Below the pieces are notes generated by a model that saw nothing but the letters and a program-made list of their open reading frames with translations, was not told the DNA's origin and did not search any database. DNA of 64,000 nt from Tolypocladium sp. Sup5 PDA-1 (lineage: Eukaryota; Ascomycota; Sordariomycetes; Hypocreales; Ophiocordycipitaceae), in assembly GCA_000750105.3 (NCBI GenBank), contig JPHH03000053.1, positions 62,001 to 126,000 of the forward strand, given 5' to 3'. The stretch's first letter is position 1. Every line of letters begins with the position of its first letter. The position numbers and the translations under genes were made by a program. Positions 35,669 through 46,953 of this stretch are shown one piece after another.

Positions 35669-38420
35669 CTACCACGTGCTTGGCCCGATGGGCGTCGACG
35701 TGTTCGGGTTGAAGAACTTCGTCACTGCCTTACCCTTGGCATCGAGAGTTGCCTCAACGATCGTATTACCCCACCATGCTGGGAATTCGAGGTTGCCGAA
35801 GCCAAGAATCAGGGCCACGAGGACGCCGCAAATGGCTGTTCCAATGTCGAGGGCGGCAGAGAGGACATAGGTGTACTGGCCTGCTCACATCCGTCAGTAT
35901 GTATCAAGAGCGCCTTGGGACAGGAAACTCACTCCACCATCCAAAGTATCTCCGCCTAATTAAATAGTTAAACGCGAGACCAACGAGGACATACTGCCAC
36001 AGGTTGTAAAACGTCGCGGGGGGTACCATTCCAGCGGCGCCGAAGACGACTGGAAACATGATGTATCGAACAAAGCTGCGAGGATAACGTCGGGCCACAA
36101 AGTACTGGATCACTGGTAAGGCAAATCCAATGAGCCAAAAGTAATTTGTCCAAGAGAGCACCCCTCCGGCGCCAAAAACTCGGCGAGGACCCTGCAAAGC
36201 AAGATGAATCAGCTAGCGGACTCGGATGGTCAAGAACGGGGGGTACTCACGATGACACCCCAGATTACGCTGGCGTTATAGAAGGTTCTGGCGTGAGGAC
36301 AGGTCAGGCCCTGAGACTGCTGCTCCGTGCAAATATCTTTGACGTTGCCGAGTAAAAAGTTATAGGTGGCGATCTGAACGATGGAGAGCCAGATGGCCGC
36401 GAACGCCTGTGCTGCGAACATGCTGCGCGGAGGCACCTTCATATAGTGGCCAACTTTCATATCAGAGATATAGTTGAGGCCGTTGTAAGACAACATATAG
36501 CCCCAACTCTTGAAAAGCATCATGGCGACCGGGCGGCCAGGCATACTGATAATCTTGTCAGCGGACATATCCCGGCTTGTTCGCCAAACGTGGCTGACTT
36601 ACATGTATCCCACGATCATCTCCGTAATAACGTTAAGACCTGTCTGTTGGCTCGAGATGGCTTGAACTATACCAATAGGGATAAAGAGCACGAGTCCAAC
36701 GGCGATACACAAGATGTACGCCCACCAAGGGAGGTGTGTATCCCACGCTAACGCAGCGATGAGCCCGCAAGCAAAGCTTATGACGAAAATACCCAGAAAC
36801 CACCACTCAGGGGCTTCCTTGTACTTTCGCATTAGTTTCAGATGGATGTCTGGCTCGTCGTATTTTGCATTTCTGGCTCGGTTCCAAACGTCTGGGCCGT
36901 AAAACAGGGCGACGTGCATGACTGTTGAAATCAGGGCCGCAAAGCCCATGGCATATGAAAGGGAAAACGCCGGACCAATAAGGATTGGCGAATATGCTTG
37001 GTATGCTGTCTCGTTGACAGTATACTCTGGCGTGAGGATACGGCTGACGTTATACTTCTTGGCGAAGCGATCAAAATTCTGGTTCGCGCTGGGATTCCAG
37101 CCGTTAGCCATGTCCGCCCACGCCTGGCATAGAGTGGGTGTAGAGACGATACCTGATGGGCAAGTACTTGAAGTACTCAGGGCCGCCATACGCGAGTCCG
37201 ATTGCTCCGACAGTGCAAATCAGCAAACCCAGGGCCATGTTCAGCAGCGCGAAACTGGGGACCTGGAGTGGACTGCCCAGGAAACCAATTACCGTGTTCC
37301 AGTCGAACGAAATGGGCAGAAGACCTAGACCAGTCTGTCCGCCAAAGACCTGGTTGACAGCCACGTTGTTGGGTGCAATCCAAGTGGCGAAGATGAACAG
37401 CTGCAGAAACAGCGCGAAAACCTGAGGCACCCACTCCCATACGAAAACGCATGCGGCGAGAATAAGGAAGAATTTATATCGCCCAATGCGCCAGCCATTG
37501 GTTGTAGAGGGATCAGCCGGCTTATGATTGTGCAGGGAGTGCATAACAGTGGATGTGATGAGCGTAGCGGGCCAGACCATCGCGGACGGCCAGACAAGGA
37601 ACCGCCGGGAGATGCCAGCAACGCCGAGGCCCATGGCTTGGGTGGAAAACATGAGCAGGATTTGAAACCCCCACCGGAAGCGCTGTTCATAAAAGATCTC
37701 TTGCGCCAGCAAGATATCGATGGCATAACTGACACTCGTTCCGGCAGCGGTCATCATTGTAATTATAGTGTGCTCCTTGACGTTGAACGGGCCCGGGTTG
37801 AGTCTGATTTCTTTGCCAAAAATGGTAAAGGATTTGTCCGGCACGACTCTGGCAAAGAAGCAACCGATGCTAAATGCCGGGGTTAGAGCTATGGTTGCGC
37901 AAGGGCATGGGAAGCCATGGCGAGGCTTACGGGTAGGACACCAGCTGGACGACGCTCGATGTAATCGACATTGGCGACCGACGCAGTGACAGCAAAACGT
38001 TGCAAGCGGCGACAATGGTGCAAATGAAGCCACCGATGAACCAAGCGCGCAGTGTATCGACAGGGACATCCTCATCAGTTGGGGGCACCTAGCGAGGGAT
38101 ACAAGGGTTAGCCACCTCTGCTGCTTGACCATGGACAGAGATAAGTTACTTACCGACGCCCTCACTTCTGGGTAAGGAGAGTCTTCCTGGATGAGAGACT
38201 CGTCGACAGCAGCCTGCTTTTCGAGGTTACCGGAATCAAGCGCTTCGTCAATGTTGTCGAGCTTGTCAGTATCGAGGAACGGATCCCACTTGTGCTGCTT
38301 GCGAAAGTTGCGCAGCTCAGCGGTGGGATCGCCCACTTCGCCAGGCCCTGCATCGCTGCCCGTTGCCGTGACCGTGGCAGAAGCTGTCTTCTTGAGGCCG
38401 AAGCGATCCTTCAGGCCCAT
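35669..38420 (-). CDS. OPT-family oligopeptide transporter
   Basis: Seven exons (38420-38154, 38088-37931, 37869-37153, 37088-36603, 36545-36251, 36191-35933, 35880-35669) close in frame to 797 residues, the normal size of small-oligopeptide transporters. About 14-16 spans are expected; it should be a proton-coupled importer of tetra- and pentapeptides or glutathione at the plasma membrane. Splicing restores family hallmarks: SPMSITSSVVQLVSYPIGC, KYLPISANQNFDRF (intron 3), GYIMPGRPVAMMLFKSWGY (intron 4), and WWSQYTYVLSAALD with WWGN in the last exon. The acidic, polar N-terminus (about 90 residues) is cytosolic. It is convergent with the ABC gene. Confidence 0.93.
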
Positions 38421-40604
38421 GGTGACAGTCTTTGCGAATAACTGCGCCGTTCCTGTAATGTGCGTGAAGGGGGGAAGCCGCACACAGGTCGGAATGAAAA
38501 TTGTGTCACTGAGACAAGAGAGCCCGACGTGGTCTGTGTAAAGGCATTGGCTTCTTTGAATTGGTATTTAATCTCACCTGTTGGAAGCCCAACGGCGCAG
38601 GACGAACAGTAATGCACGAGTTGGGAGTCGGGACCCGGCACGGGCGTGAAGGACTCCGCTAAGGCCCATGTTGCTAGTGTTGCCACTCGCAGGACCTTTT
38701 GCCAACGCTATGGTCTGAGTCTCCCGAGCCTTGGGTCGTTCTGTGGATAATTGTTCCTTCTTGCCCATCTGGGCAGGTTGAAGTCTAGCATGCATTTTGC
38801 TGGGTCAGATGCTCCTTATCACCCTCAGAAGGACGCCGGAAAATCGCTAGTCAACGCCGAATATGATATACGACAAAGACGAACTGGGCATGGCTACGCC
38901 GCAGAGTGGCAAAGATTTGCCTTTCGGCCACGTACTGCGACTCGCGAGAAGCAGGGAGTTGTCGAGTTACCAACAGACAGGATGTCCAGCTACAGGGGTC
39001 GACTACCCGAACCCGCGTTGCACTCCTCACGCAACTCGCACCCCGGCAGGATCTTGAGCTCTCCGATAAATTGTGTGTCAAGCGAACACCGACAATTCGG
39101 GAACCACAGATCTGAGCAAGAAGCCGCATGTTGTTGTGCCGTGTCTTGGCTCCAATAGTACCCCGAGATTCTTAGCGGACCGAGAGCCATTGGAATCTTT
39201 TTTTCATTAGAGACGGCATTAAGGTTGGGATAAGCTTAGATACGGAAGTTCCCTGATACTGGGTATGTTATCATGCGGTCTGGAATCTCGAGCACGCGGA
39301 GGCGAGGGCATTTTGTAGTTTAAAAACGGCCAATTTCCTGATTCATTCGGTACTTTTGTCCAGTACGCTCCTTTGAAGTATACGGGCTGATAAGGCGGGT
39401 TGATAAGACGCACAAAGGACCCTTTCCCGAGCCGACGACGAATCAGAGGCTTTCCAGATCCACGATCTGACTCCTCCCCATGGGACATGATGCGCTAGGC
39501 CCGCCGGGGTTGCGCAACATGCGATTTCCTTGGCGGAGTTGCCGCCGTTGGAGTATGCACGTGGATGAGCGAACTCCGGCGATGTCTACATGTAGAAACG
39601 TTGACACACGGAAACCCATTCATAGTAGGGAACGTTTGCTGGTCCCCGTGGGGCCCCAGATTGCCAGGTTATGGTTAAACTTGCAATCACGCTATCGGCG
39701 CTTACGGCGGTGCCTAAAGGAGTTGGGCATGTAGAGTGTGTCGCTTCCCCCCGAACTTGGGGCTGTATGAGAATGGAGGCTCAGGTGTCGGCCTGCGTGG
39801 GTGAGAACTTGCGCTTTTCGTTCGGCGATTGCCCGGTGTAGCTGTTCCTGGCGACCCCCCCCCCCCCCCCCCCCCGGCCTTTATACGACCATTGAACAAA
39901 GGATCATATATTGATTACGATGTAGCCTAATTAGGCAATATTGAGATTAGATGCGTTCACTGGAGCCAGGGAAAGTCCACGGACATCTTCTGTATGCTCA
40001 TTTGAGCATACCATTCGTGGTCATAATGACAGGCAATCTTAGTATTCAAACTCGCATCCACAGCCATCTCACACCAACCATCAACCCTAGCAGGGTAAAC
40101 ATACGAAGTACGAAGTATACAAAGTACGAATCCAGATTACTGAGTCAACTGAGATGGTTAGTAGACCCTTCCCCGACGGCATCAAGATGTCATCTTCCCA
40201 AACATGGACCGCCTAACAATCGCACGTCCACCATCATCGCAAGCAAGGGCTCCATGTTGTGGGTGTGTTTGGGTTCCCATCAGCCGGCCAAGACCCAGAA
40301 CCAGGGTCCACAAACTACAATCCAAGAGCCTATTGTCTGGGGCTTCCGTAATACGTCTGTGGGGGGCTTTGCTGTCTTGAACATCACATAAAGCGTGTCT
40401 GAAAACAACCCCGCGGCTTAATTCGCATACCCCAGTTCTCAGATACTAGGAAAGAGATCAGCGTTTCCACCATGGAACGACACCGACGAGGCGGATTTTA
40501 TTACCAAAAGCTTTAGCATATGTATAATGACTAGTCCTCAATCCAATAGTTAGAGTTGCGCACACAAAGACTCATTGTAAACCACTCTATCCACCCAAGA
40601 AATT
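38421..40604. other. long intergenic stretch
   Basis: About 2.2 kb without a supported gene. It contains the promoter of the OPT gene and a 21-base cytosine run at 39855-39875. Frames at 38.75-39.2 kb have no domains. AT content rises after 39.9 kb. Confidence 0.5.
39855..39875. repeat. poly-C tract of 21 bases
   Basis: An uninterrupted run of 21 cytosines in intergenic DNA. Its length may be wrong in the assembly. Confidence 0.9.
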
Positions 40605-40792
40605 ATGGCAATGAACAAGATAGCGGGCTACGGTAGTGTCCTCGATCTTGAACCAGAGCAACTCGAGCAGTAAGCATTCTTCCTCATCGCGGAGGTCGTC
40701 ACCGCTAATGTTTATTTAGACTTGAGTCAAAGGCATGCAGAATAGAGAGAGGCGGAAGCGACGGGGTTAGTTTCGTCGCTCCGGCAGCCTAA
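40605..40792 (+). CDS. short two-exon open frame (gene start relic?)
   Basis: ATG at 40605; exon 1 40605-40669, exon 2 40720-40792. The 50-bp intron has GTAAGC, GCTAATG and TTTAG in the right places, and splicing gives 45 residues (start MAMNKIAGYGSVLDLE, with EQLEQLESKACRIERGG across the junction). The composition is charged and protein-like, but the family is not recognised. The frame remains open beyond the stop for about 20 codons, so this may be the 5' remnant of a longer gene killed by a nonsense change. It sits 0.6 kb from another dead gene. Confidence 0.3.
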
Positions 40793-41411
40793 GTATCTCG
40801 CCTATCGGCCCCTCTCGACGCTTTAGTCAAAAAAGTTACGCAGCCTCCACAGACTACTACGTGACTTTAGACGGCTTTGATAGTAACATCTTCTCGCGCT
40901 TCTTTCAGTTCGTGTGTTGTAGTGCTTATACGGGCTGCACACCGACCTGTATCTTGTGTCTGCATTGGCGCCTTTGAGCACGAGGTTTGTACTGGACACG
41001 CCGACGGAGGAGTCAGACTCTGCGGGCTAGAGTAGAATACTTGCCCTTTTGGGGTGCTACGATAGCTTCATTTCTTCAAATGTGACTGTAGCCATAGACT
41101 CCGACTACCGGTAGGCATGAGCGATGTGAATGATACCCATTATAATTACTTCTCCAAGTGGTGAGAGCTTCCAGAGACAGCTACCGACCGCCGGAGGCAT
41201 GGTCTGAACTATGTCAACCACCGGTAGGGTTGCATACCGTAGCGGAGCGGAGGTCTTGTGCTCACAGGGAGCGTGAGCGACCGTCAACTGTTAATGAGAA
41301 CTGACTGAACGAGTGAAACGAGCAAAGGAATTAAATGAGCAGAGTGGCGATCAACGATAAATTTTGTATGTGGCCATGCCCCTCGAGCGGCCGTGACGGT
41401 CCAAGCGACCG
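40793..41411. other. intergenic
   Basis: No recognisable gene. It lies between the short two-exon frame and the kinase pseudogene. Confidence 0.45.
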
Positions 41412-42319
41412 TCAGGTGCCGGGCGGCGCCACACGCCTATTCGTGATACCGAACATGTGAAATCTTGCTGCGAGAGTCAGTGCTCGCATAGATTTAGAGA
41501 ATTTTGGTCCAACAAGCTGTCCGTGCAGAGCTCTTGCAAACTTTTGGCCTCTAAGGTTGAATTAGTGAACAAAGGCAAATTCGTCAAAAGCGCGAGGATA
41601 GATGCCAGAGAAGCCCCAGTCGAGGATAGCAATTGCCTCTCCAACCTTGATGTTGAACTGGGTAAAATTGCAGTGGTATAGACAAAGTTGCTCTCCTTGC
41701 AGGCTGATCCTATCCGGATAGCACCCCTTCTCCAATTTATTATTTATCCAGTCTTCCAGCTCTTTAAGGTCGTTGAAGACCTGCCCCGATCCACCATCAG
41801 AGAAGAATCTATCGACAGGCATTTGTTGCTCGAAGGGCCCGGGGGGAGCATTGGGTGGTAGTGGAATGTCCCAAATATGGCGAACGGCGTTTGCGATAGC
41901 CTCGAGTATTTGTCCGGCCGCTTCCGGATGTTGCTTGCTGTAGGTGGCATAATCATCGCCCTTTATATTTCCATGACAATGCATGTCAAAGTTGCGGCAT
42001 TCGGCCGTGGTATTCTGAAAGCGTCGAAAACTTGCGGAATGCGGACGATGCGAGAATCAACATTGTTATGCACGTATCGTTGGATTGCCGCTTCCCCTAA
42101 CCTCACATACGCGCCGTACTTGATCCAGATCTGGTCGTTGTACGCGAAGCCGTTGGACTCGAGTCCATCCGGTTTGCAGAGAGCTTCGATAACATCGCGC
42201 GAAGGAATTTGTGGTTGAGCCATCTTTTTCACCGAATGCATAGGTTGGTTTGGGGGGATTATGACTCCTGGGGTAGTAATAATCACCGACCGTCGTCCGT
42301 ACTTTATGTTTAGTCGCAC
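41412..42319 (-). pseudogene. aminoglycoside-phosphotransferase-fold kinase, inactivated
   Basis: The first frame (42319 to about 41970) carries a typical APH-family N-lobe (WIKYGAYVRLGEAAIQRYV, then RIVRIPQVFDAFRI and TLTCIVME). One base appears to be missing after IVME, and the protein continues in another frame as IKGDDYATYSKQHPEAAGQ to LYHCNFTQFNIKV and AIAILDWGFSGIYP, the catalytic HxD-like and DWG-like region. Here the first Asp of the catalytic loop reads CNF, not the usual GD..N. A TAA at 41562 then interrupts FVH..FNLRGQKFARALH, which remains coding-like to a TGA at 41412. One frame break plus one nonsense codon make this a pseudogene. APH-fold fungal proteins phosphorylate unknown small molecules. 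Confidence 0.7.
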
Positions 42320-43060
42320 GGGCTCGGGAGAAGGCTAAGCCGAAAGCAGCCGCCTGTGAGTTAAGTCGGACCCCGTACGGACTGCTTCCAAAACTGTTAG
42401 TGTGAGGGGCCCATAGGGGGAGTAGCTACTTTATACGTACCTTAATATAGATCTCGAACGCTATAAGGCTAGCCGAGACGTGCTGCTCGTTCATCGATGC
42501 TATTAGCCATAACCGGGAACGACATATCGCGGCAATGAGTTTGCTCCAGTCGCAGTGGCGAATGCGGGGGTGGATGGCCAGGAAGTAATGCACGCTTCCT
42601 GGAAGAACCAACGACGGACACGAGCGCTGCATCTACAACCAACACTTCACACGTACCAAGAGTAGGACTGAGAAGTACAACAAGGCCCTCAATCGTCAGC
42701 GTTTTCTGCCGATACAACTACTTTCTTGAACCCCCGCCCGCCGCCATGTAGGCTGCAGTCATCGTCTCACACATTCGACGCCCGCCGAGACTTTGTAGCC
42801 GAGTGAGCTGACGCGTCGCTGAATCCACAGGCCTTCGTCGTGTCAGAGAAAGTCGTTAGCAACGGGGATTTCAAACCAAGCGCAGCACTTCAATTCCAAA
42901 TATCTCCAAGTTACACCCTGTAAGGACAGAAACCCGTTAATGGTTGGCAGAGCTCAAACCCCATAGCAAACAAGAATAGTCCATAGCACGCTCCGCATAG
43001 CCTCTTCGCCGTGACATTCGGTGTTGATCAAATTCTGTCATGGAGCCCGTAGATTCCCCA
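42320..43060. other. intergenic with dispersed repeat
   Basis: Contains the 102-base repeat at 42431. Otherwise no gene is supported; a minus frame at 42469-42717 has no recognisable domain. Confidence 0.5.
42431..42532. repeat. dispersed repeat, copy A
   Basis: About 102 bases that align with 46672-46772 in the same orientation, most differences being transitions. A shared, unusual core is gaacgctataaggctagc. On the minus strand both copies read a common short protein string (VSASLIAF), so the repeat may derive from a mobile element or a lost gene. Confidence 0.7.
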
Positions 43061-44180
43061 TTACATGCGATCGCCTTTCTCCTTCAACTTGCCAGAGCAA
43101 TCAACCTTATTGCAGCACTGGTCGCCATTGGTCCAAATGCAGTTGTTCGCATCCGCCTTAATATCGCAAGGGACCTCCGTGAGAGTGAATGCCACGCACA
43201 TCTGCGGATCCTGTGAGTAGAAGGTCATGGCAGGGATTTCTGCCGGGCAGGCTGGTCCAACACCCCATTGAAATCCGCCAAGACAGTACTTGCCGCATGG
43301 CCACTTGCTCAAGGAAAACTGCCCGGCATTTGCGAACGTGGGAGTGCGGCCGACATGGGCGCCATTTTGGGCATTGTTCAGCCATTGGCCACGGTTGGCA
43401 CCTGTTCCCACATCGCCGTACAGGTCCTTGATATAGACCTTGTCGGAGGGAGTCACCGCCTGACCTGGGGTACATTTCTCGTCCATGCAGAGTTCGAATT
43501 TTCCATATCGCTGCACCATACTGTCTGGGGCCGCGAAGTAGAATCCGTTGTTTTGGAGACCAAGTCGGTTGCCATTTTCGCCGGTGAAGGTATAACATTT
43601 GCCTGGAACGAAAAACGGTTGGTCGAAGAGTTCTCATATTCCCGTACAATGTGGTTGTGATGATTTGTAATTACTTACCAGCTTGTAACCCAGAGCTACA
43701 GGCAGGCTTAGGCTTGCAGGTTCCATCGCCGGCGTCAACGGTGCCGTCGGGACAGACACACTGGCCATCCACCAGTACCTTTCCATTTTTGCACACTGGC
43801 TTGCATATCTGGCCGTCAAAGGAGTATCCCGTTGGACAGCAGCGATATCCTGTTTCTGCAGAACCAGCGAGATCATGGCCTGGGGCACAGCAGTCGAATG
43901 CAGTGTCAGGGCTGCCGAGAAGTTTCTGTCCTTCCCTACAACAGGCAAAGTATTTCTTGTCCGTACTCAGAGTTGGAGCCGTTCCTGTTGCAGTACAAGT
44001 CTTTGTTGTGACGCATTGGAGATCCGGATCACAGTCAGGGTCAGAGTATTCGATCTTGTTGCCGGTGATCTTTGCATCCGGACCGACGTCATATGTTAGG
44101 ACATTCTTCCTGTATACTTTGGCATCGAGGGAAGACGCCTGGAGAAGCAGGGCGAAAAAGCTGAGTTGGATGCTCTTCAT
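43061..44180 (-). CDS. secreted cysteine-rich protein of unknown function
   Basis: Two exons (44180-43679, 43602-43061; 76-bp intron GTAAGT..TTCCAG) give 347 residues. The N-terminus MKSIQLSFFALLLQASSLDA is a clear signal peptide, so the protein should be secreted. Residues from about 45 to 170 are very rich in cysteine (DCDPDLQC, YFACCREGQK, FDCCAPGHD, YRCCPTGYSFDG, CVCPDGTVDAG), suggesting small disulfide modules. The C-terminal half is a separate domain, restored by splicing (AGKCYTFTGENGNRLGL, then FAAPDSMVQRYGKFELC, GGFQWGVGPACP), also with many cysteines. I recall similar fungal secreted proteins but no named function; binding of surface or host polymers is a guess. No membrane span. 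Confidence 0.8.
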
Positions 44181-46275
44181 GATGATGGTGATGAGATTCA
44201 GAGAAACGGGTACAAGCGTGCCTGAATTAAAGAGGACCGTTGGAAGTGGGAGCTCAGTACAGTTCCTTTGGCTCCCTTTTATCTCCTCTGAGGGACCTCG
44301 GACCCAGCATCAAGGCAATTCCCGAACAGTCCTGCAGTTCAACTTGACGGTTTGCGGAGATCTTCGTAGTTCCATAAGTGATGGGTCTGAATGTAACCTT
44401 ATCCTGCACCTCGTTGACGCACCTGATTAGCTCTGCCAACATGGCCGCATGATTATGATGACCGTGGCCGGCTGAAAGCTAATTTATACGAGGCTGGTAA
44501 TTTCATGTTATTTAAGGCGCAGGTGGCATCCAGAGCAATACCCCCAGTCAATATCTACAAGTCTAGAACTATCGGGGGCCAAGCGATGCGACTAGAAAGG
44601 TGATAAACTGGGCTTCTAACTGGTGGGTACGATAGAAAAATACCGTCATAACTGATCCATGTCACGGGCTGTTTCCCCGGCGTTGTGGGCCAGCTGAGGG
44701 GGGGGGTCGGAGGCGTATCTCAGCTACCAACCTCTATCCGTATTAAGAAGGGGCTGCATATATGTTGAGACAGATACACCATACAGCCAATCCCTATTTA
44801 TACTCATTGTGGGCAGTCGTATATCACAAACTATGTTTAGGCTGTAAGGAGAGCTTGTTAAGTTTGTATGGCTAAGCGGTAAGCCTAACGCGGCATATTA
44901 CGAAATATTGGAACGTTTGTGTTTGACAAGCGGCATCCCGCATACAGCCCGTGCATACTTACCAATCAAACACGCTCGAGAGACGGCACAGTGACGAACT
45001 GACGTCGGGTCGGGCCGTCGGCGCAAGCAACTCAACAAATCATGCCCAAGGAGATGACAATTTCAGGCGCGGGTACGTGTCTATGCCCACGTCGAAGTTG
45101 TAGCCACTCACAGGAGCACCTCTCAGCATCCCCGCGGATGGACTCGAGTTGGCCTCTGGCCGGAGAAGCCGGCCACAACGCATGATAGAAAAAGTCCATC
45201 ATGGCTGTGCACCAGCTTGCAAGGTTGCCGGTATTGACCGTATCAAGGTCACTCTTGTATTCAGGGTAAAAGTCCCTTCCAATAGTACTTAACAACCACG
45301 TTTGCTGTCATGGTTGTGGTGATGATGGTGTTGGTGTAGTGCTAGAGCTGTTGATGTTGTTGTGAAGTCAACAAAGGTGCGTGCTGAAAAACGAAAGTCT
45401 GTTAAAGCAAATTCGTTTGTCTGCCTGAATTTCCCGGACCACGCGGCCACTTGCTGCCTGAGGACAGCGATGTCTTGGGCTGTGAAAGGTAATTCGCGGT
45501 ACGCAACCCCATCCCCAACGGCGCGTACACTTTGTCTTTTCTGCCACACAACTTCCAAAACTACGACTACAACTGGTCATCATGCCGCGAGCCACGCAGA
45601 GCCCCTCTTCCCCATCTCAACCCAGAAAACATCGTGCGGCAAGTCCCAAACTCTCCTAGCGGCCATTCCAGCAAGCGTCGTAAGGCCTCGCCTGTCTTCC
45701 GATTTAGAGTCCTCGGACCCTCCCCCGCCGTCTGCGCAAGGCGGTTCAGGCGGGGGAAAGGCAGAGCCAGCAAGTCGAGGCTAATTGTTGAATTTCCGCA
45801 AGAGAAAGGGAACGGCCGCAGCGCCCAAAGGCCGAGGCAGAGATGATCGCACATACCGTAGCTCCGCAGAAGAGAGCGATGTCACATCGTTGGAGAAGTC
45901 GCCGAGGCGTCTGCGTCGCAGGCCGAGCCCTTCTCAGTCCCCAAACTCATCGAAGAGGATAAGGACATATACAAGCCTCCCAGCCTGTTTTTTTGACCAC
46001 GGCAGGACATTTTTTATTGAGGAGAAGGAGCCGTGAGGCGCCGATGGCGTCCGCTATAATGCCGAGTAGGATGCGTGGGCGGTGCTTGAAGAATATGAAG
46101 GGTACTTGTGGTTGGCAGTCAGCCCAAGGACAACCGAAAGACTTAACACAACGGTACGCATAGCTTGATGTAGTCGCAGTGGGATTGGTGGAATAGATGG
46201 AATGACACCGCTCATACACAACACTCTATATGTGACCCACAATCGACACTTCATACTTGTTGAATGCTATAGTCG
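44181..46275. other. long intergenic stretch with a low-complexity coding relic
   Basis: About 2.1 kb without a supported gene. On the plus strand 45362-46036 is one frame broken by a TAA at 45782; it is rich in Ser, Pro and basic residues (SAQGGSGGGKAEPASRG, then LLNFRKRKGTAAAPKGRG and SLEKSPRRLRRRPSPSQS). It may be the relic of a nuclear protein, but there is no domain to name. The left part is AT-rich. Confidence 0.35.
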
Positions 46276-46445
46276 TGAGTCTCTCAGCACTCCGACGCTA
46301 ATAATATAGCGTACCTCTCTACGAAGTTAAGGAACTTTGCTTCATAAATTCCAAAGTCAAAGCGATATTTATAAACCTTACCCGCTTAGAGATATTTACC
46401 TTTAACATGCGATAGTCGCCCGACTCGGCCGAAGTCACCAAGCTT
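46276..46445 (+). pseudogene. mutated partial copy of the GH32 gene (RIP-like)
   Basis: Collinear with 50108-50275 of the intact GH32 gene in the same orientation. The two agree over long blocks, such as cgactcggccgaagtcacca, and nearly all differences are C in the gene to T here or G to A (for example ctccgcg/ctctacg, gtcgagg/gttaagg, ttcaacg/tttaaca), with a few small indels. That direction of change is the signature of repeat-induced point mutation. The frame is destroyed. Confidence 0.85.
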
Positions 46446-46953
46446 AACTTAACATAGACCGTCTAATAGCCTTTGCGGATAATTTCGATAATATGCGGTT
46501 GCATAACGTCATAAATGCTAAAAGTATTAATAACTTTAAAGGGGTACTTATAATAGAGTCGATAGGTACGGTATCGCCTTCGATAACCTTAATAGATTCT
46601 ATAGACGACGACGACCACCCTTAGACTCTTAGATAAACGTATACGACCCCCACGATCCTAAGGCACCTACCTTATACGTATCTTAATATAGATATCGAAC
46701 GCTATAAGGCTAGCTGAGACGTCCTTCTCGTTCGTCAATACTATTAGTATAACGGGGAATGACACATCGCGGGCGAATAAATAGCCATGTCAGGAGCATC
46801 GGTCCGCAGAGCAGATAGTCGACGGGGGCAAGCACTATCATGAACCAGTGAGAGGGCAAAGTAATTGACAGCCGCGTCCATAGTGCCAATATTTTTACGA
46901 TAATAATTAATTCTATAATACCTTCTATGGTGAGGAATTAGATCTAGTGAGTC
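46446..46953. other. AT-rich decayed DNA
   Basis: Continuous with the mutated GH32 copy; homology to the GH32 gene is lost after about 46445. Rich in taata and tagata-like strings, without open frames. It contains repeat copy B. Confidence 0.5.
46672..46772. repeat. dispersed repeat, copy B
   Basis: Partner of the repeat at 42431-42532; it is the more AT-rich of the two, e.g. ctagctgagac here against ctagccgagac there. Confidence 0.7.

Noticed and set aside
45362..46036. Possible gene for a basic, Ser/Pro-rich protein
   Set aside because: No domain, interrupted by a stop and with no plausible start; kept only as a possible relic.
46446..46953. A full transposon in the AT-rich gap
   Set aside because: Only the 101-base repeat can be matched; no terminal repeats or transposase motifs are legible.
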